A stretch of 24,462 nt of DNA from CANJSG01 sp038203875 (GTDB taxonomy: Bacteria > Verrucomicrobiota > Verrucomicrobiia > Limisphaerales > CANJSG01). This document shows, in pieces, positions 21,922-24,462 of the stretch. The notes under the pieces were generated by a model. The model searched no databases, had not been told where the DNA came from, and saw only the letters and a list, made by a program, of their open reading frames with translations. A program made the translations under genes and the position numbers. The DNA is taken from NCBI GenBank assembly GCA_038203875.1, contig JBBRDN010000044.1, positions 1 to 24,462 on the forward strand. The letters run 5' to 3'. The number at the start of each line of letters is the position of its first letter. The stretch's first letter is position 1.

Positions 21922-23496
21922 TCAGCGGATTCCGGGTTTCTCAAAATCGGTTTCTCTGACCCATCCCGCCTTGACGGGTTCGCCAAGCATGAAGCGTTCG
22001 TAGAAACCGACGTTTGCGGGAGCGGCGTGGAGGTATTGGTCGAAGACCGCGCCCTGACCCGCCATGCGCGGATCGCCCTGGGCTTTCAGTTCAGTTTCCA
22101 TCGCTGCCGCGAGCCGCTGGGCGACGGGCACGGAGGTGGCGTTTGCGGCGAGGTTGGTCAGGCAGTCGGGATCATTCCGGAGATTGTAGAGCTCGGCCTC
22201 CGGTCTTTTGCCGAAGCAAAAGTCCCAGAAACGGTCGGTGCCAGAATTCCGTCGGGCGTCGAGGATGAGCGACTTTGTTGCGCCGGCGTCGCAGTCGAGG
22301 TAGCCGGTCTCCGGATTGCCCGCCGGCCAGCGCGAAGACTCGTAGTTCTTCAGGTAGAGCCAGCCGTCTTTGACCAATCCCCGGATCGGATATCCCGCGT
22401 CGTTGGGACGACCGATGTCCGTGCGCTCCTTTCCGATCAGGACATGGTCGCGCGCGGGTTCGAGGAGGCCGGACTTTTCCGAACGAAAGATCCCGGTAAG
22501 ACTCCGGCCTGCGGCGGGTGCCATTCCCGTTTCCTTCCAGCCGAGACCCGCCAGTTCGATAAGGGTCGGAGCGATGTCCACAAAGCTGATGAAGTCGTCG
22601 ATCACCCGGCCAGGCTTCGAGATTCCGGCCGGCCACATCGCTGCGAATGGAATGTGGTTGGCGAACTCGTAGGCGTTCCCTTTCACGCGGGGGAACGGCA
22701 TCGCGTGGTCGGATGTGACGATGACGAGGGTGTTCGACAGCAGGCCCCGCTGCGACAGGCTGTCGAGCATCCTTCCGAGGTGCGTGTCGAAATGCTCCAC
22801 CTCGAGGGCGTAGTCGAGCATGTCGTTCCGCACCGTGTCATTGTCCGGCCAGTAACCGGGAACGCGGTCGATGTCCGAAAGCTTCTTGCCGCCCTTGGTC
22901 ACCCCGGAACCGAACTCGTAGCCGCGATGGGGTTCGATGGCGCCATACCAGAAGCACCACGGCGAGTTGGTCGGCGCGGCGTTGAGGAATGTGTCGAAGT
23001 TGCCCGCGTAGTCGCTGGTCCCGATGGAGTCGGTCGGTGGCGTCAGCTTCCGGCTGTTGAAGGCCGTGCCGGTCATCTTGCGGGCCTGGCCGAGGGCATT
23101 GGTCGCGACGCCCGGTCCCCAGCCCTTGGTCGTGTGTCCGACAAACCAGCCCTTCTCGGCGAGGGCCTCGCCCCATCCCTTGAACTCGGGCGGGAAATAG
23201 CAGATGTGGTTGGCGGCATCCTTGAGCTGCCACGAATTGCGACCGGTAAGGATGCACGCGCGTGAAGGCGCGCACTTGGCGTTCGGCGTGTAGGCCTTGT
23301 TGAAGAGAAGTCCCCCACGGGCCACCCGATCAAACGCCGGAGTCTTCACCCAACGTGTGCCGTAGGCCCCGGCGTGAAGGCCCCAGTCGTCGGCGATGGC
23401 GAAAAGGATGTTGGGGCGTGAGGGAGCCGTCGCTGCGTTTGACCTGAGGAGGGTCACCAACAGGACAAGGGCAACGAGTGTGGGCAATCGTTTCAT
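21922..23496 (-). CDS. Exported type I sulfatase, N-sulfoglucosamine-sulfohydrolase-like
   Basis: 524 residues starting at ATG 23496, which overlaps the upstream sulfatase stop as ATGA. The signal peptide covers about 1-22. Metal ligands D36/D37 lie in I-A-D-D-W and the formylglycine site is C75-A-P-S-R79 followed by A-C-I-L-T-G-R. The later metal motif is T-S-D-H-A-M-P-F-P, with His after Asp and a P-F-P-R-x-K-x-N-x-Y run. That pattern recalls the heparan N-sulfatase (SGSH) group rather than the D-N-G of arylsulfatases. The subgroup call is tentative; the sulfatase call is secure. The neighbouring sulfatases are of different types, so substrate specificities probably complement each other. 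Confidence 0.94.
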   Translation of the reverse strand: MKRLPTLVALVLLVTLLRSNAATAPSRPNILFAIADDWGLHAGAYGTRWVKTPAFDRVARGGLLFNKAYTPNAKCAPSRACILTGRNSWQLKDAANHICYFPPEFKGWGEALAEKGWFVGHTTKGWGPGVATNALGQARKMTGTAFNSRKLTPPTDSIGTSDYAGNFDTFLNAAPTNSPWCFWYGAIEPHRGYEFGSGVTKGGKKLSDIDRVPGYWPDNDTVRNDMLDYALEVEHFDTHLGRMLDSLSQRGLLSNTLVIVTSDHAMPFPRVKGNAYEFANHIPFAAMWPAGISKPGRVIDDFISFVDIAPTLIELAGLGWKETGMAPAAGRSLTGIFRSEKSGLLEPARDHVLIGKERTDIGRPNDAGYPIRGLVKDGWLYLKNYESSRWPAGNPETGYLDCDAGATKSLILDARRNSGTDRFWDFCFGKRPEAELYNLRNDPDCLTNLAANATSVPVAQRLAAAMETELKAQGDPRMAGQGAVFDQYLHAAPANVGFYERFMLGEPVKAGWVRETDFEKPGIR

Positions 23497-24462
23497 CGTT
23501 TGGCAGGGCTCGGGCCGCCGAGCCGCAGGTTGGCGCCGGACGCTCCGGTCAACGAGTCGCCGAGGTCGGCCCGGGCCGAATCGACGAGCTTGAGCAGCCG
23601 GCGGACGACTGCCGGATTCGCCGCCGCGAGGTCTGTGGTTTCACCCGGATCCTTCTCCAGGTCGAAGAGGCTCTGGGCAATCTTCTCGACGCGGTATCCA
23701 TGGCGGCTCGCGATCCCCAACACGCCGGACTCCTCGATGGAATCGGGCTTCATGTTGGCGTAGTTCGCGGGCTTCCCGCCGGAACCGGGAGGGCCGTTCA
23801 CCGTCAGGTAGTCGTGAGCGAGGTGGAGCTTCCAGCGTCCATCACGCACGGCGTGCAGGTCGCGACCGGAGTAGTAGAAGAATGTGTCGCGCTCCTTTGC
23901 ACCGCGTTTCCCGAGGAGCACGCCGGAGAGGTCGCGGCCATCGATGCGTTCACGGGGGTTGTCGGTGCCCGCGATCTTTCCGAGCGACGGCAGGAGATCC
24001 AGGCCGGTGATAAACTGCCCGCTCGTGCGCTTCGCCGGGATCGTTCCGGGCCAGTAGGCGATGAAGGGCACACGGACGCCGCCTTCGAGCGCCGTCAACT
24101 TTCCCTCGCGGAACGGCCGAGCCGTGCCGGCGTGGTCGCCGTAGCTGAGGAAAGGGCCGTTGTCCGAAAGGAAGATGACGAGCGTCTCCCGCTCGACTCC
24201 GACTTCACGCAGCGTCGCCAAAATGGTCCCGATGGACGCGTCGAGTTCCTGCACGGTGTCGCCGTAGAGACCGGACTTCGATCCGCCGCGAAAGGCGGAC
24301 GACGCGGCGATGGGCACGTGCGGCATGATGTGCGGAAGGTAGAGGAAGAAGGGCCGCGAACGGTTTTCCCGGATGAAACCAACGGCGCGCTCGGTCAGGC
24401 GCGAGGTGAACTTCGACTGGTCGGGGTCCAGCTCCGTGACGGTCTCGTTCTCATACCAAGGC
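23493..24462 (-). CDS. Type I sulfatase, arylsulfatase A-like, C-terminal part (5' end outside window)
   Basis: The frame is open from the window edge to a stop at 23495-23493, giving 322 codons of the C-terminal part. It contains R-P-F-F-L-Y-L-P-H-I-M-P-H-V-P, a S-K-S-G-L-Y-G-D-T-V-Q-E-L-D run, the metal motif F-L-S-D-N-G, and F-R-E-G-K then L-E-G-G-V-R-V-P-F. All are hallmarks of arylsulfatase A/N-acetylgalactosamine-6-sulfatase-like enzymes. The C-x-P-x-R site and signal peptide lie upstream of the window. Its stop overlaps the next sulfatase start by 4 bases. An internal ATG at 24326 is only a Met within P-H-I-M-P-H, not the real start. Confidence 0.93.
   Translation of the reverse strand, partial: PWYENETVTELDPDQSKFTSRLTERAVGFIRENRSRPFFLYLPHIMPHVPIAASSAFRGGSKSGLYGDTVQELDASIGTILATLREVGVERETLVIFLSDNGPFLSYGDHAGTARPFREGKLTALEGGVRVPFIAYWPGTIPAKRTSGQFITGLDLLPSLGKIAGTDNPRERIDGRDLSGVLLGKRGAKERDTFFYYSGRDLHAVRDGRWKLHLAHDYLTVNGPPGSGGKPANYANMKPDSIEESGVLGIASRHGYRVEKIAQSLFDLEKDPGETTDLAAANPAVVRRLLKLVDSARADLGDSLTGASGANLRLGGPSPAKR

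Noticed and set aside
20541..23265. Two long plus-strand frames (432 and 547 codons) opposite the sulfatases
   Set aside because: Both are antisense to proteins with intact catalytic motifs and contain no recognisable family pattern.
20885..24085. An identical 21-base word in the sulfatase genes near 20888 and 24065
   Set aside because: It encodes the conserved G-G-V-R-V-P-F region of two sulfatases; shared codons in a family motif rather than a mobile repeat or recombination scar.
1..24462. tRNA, rRNA, CRISPR array, insertion sequence or prophage features
   Set aside because: No cloverleaf, regular repeat-spacer pattern, transposase, integrase or terminal inverted repeats were recognised on either strand by reading; a program scan could still find weak ones.

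Overview
The window is GC-rich, densely coding chromosomal DNA with almost no intergenic space. It most resembles a Verrucomicrobiota-type bacterium (or another PVC member). The reasons are exported sulfatases beside a formylglycine-generating enzyme, a PQQ-type beta-propeller beginning with a D-W-x-Q-W-R-G-P motif, a TMEM14-type membrane protein, a CPXCG zinc ribbon and long soluble hybrid histidine kinases. The assignment is inference from gene content; no rRNA or tRNA marker is present.

Layout. (1) 1-463, minus: 5' part of a CcsA/HemX-type cytochrome c assembly protein, divergent from a plus-strand class V aminotransferase (569-1795). (2) 4273-1770, minus: HIT hydrolase, PhoH/YbeZ ATPase, YbeY endoribonuclease and CoaE, tightly packed as a housekeeping operon with a good promoter candidate just before the HIT gene. 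(3) 10120-4318, minus: three multidomain phosphorelay proteins containing five intact or near-intact receivers plus a degenerate one, two intact Hpt domains, one true histidine kinase core, and two domains whose phospho-accepting histidine is replaced. None has a recognisable membrane segment or DNA-binding output. (4) 10179-13747, plus: 2Fe-2S ferredoxin followed by E1 alpha, E1 beta and lipoyl-E2 of a 2-oxoacid dehydrogenase complex, with no E3 in the window. (5) 24462-13762, minus: three sulfatases of different types (the first cut by the window edge), a lipoprotein formylglycine-generating enzyme, an exported PQQ-like propeller, an exported unknown protein, a 59-residue CPXCG zinc ribbon, a TMEM14 protein and an HrpB-type helicase.

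How the parts work together. The sulfatase block is a self-contained desulfation module: the sulfatases carry the C-x-P-x-R site that must become formylglycine, and the enzyme that can do this lies directly downstream with both active-site cysteines and, unusually, a lipobox. The phosphorelay block looks like a closed cytoplasmic circuit in which only the middle protein can autophosphorylate and the 845-residue protein acts as a two-Hpt relay hub. The E1/E2 block would oxidatively decarboxylate a 2-oxoacid, using an E3 encoded elsewhere.

There is no stretch over about 110 bases without a gene. I saw no CRISPR array, insertion sequence, tRNA, rRNA or phage gene. The many long open frames opposite the real genes are treated as high-GC antisense shadows.
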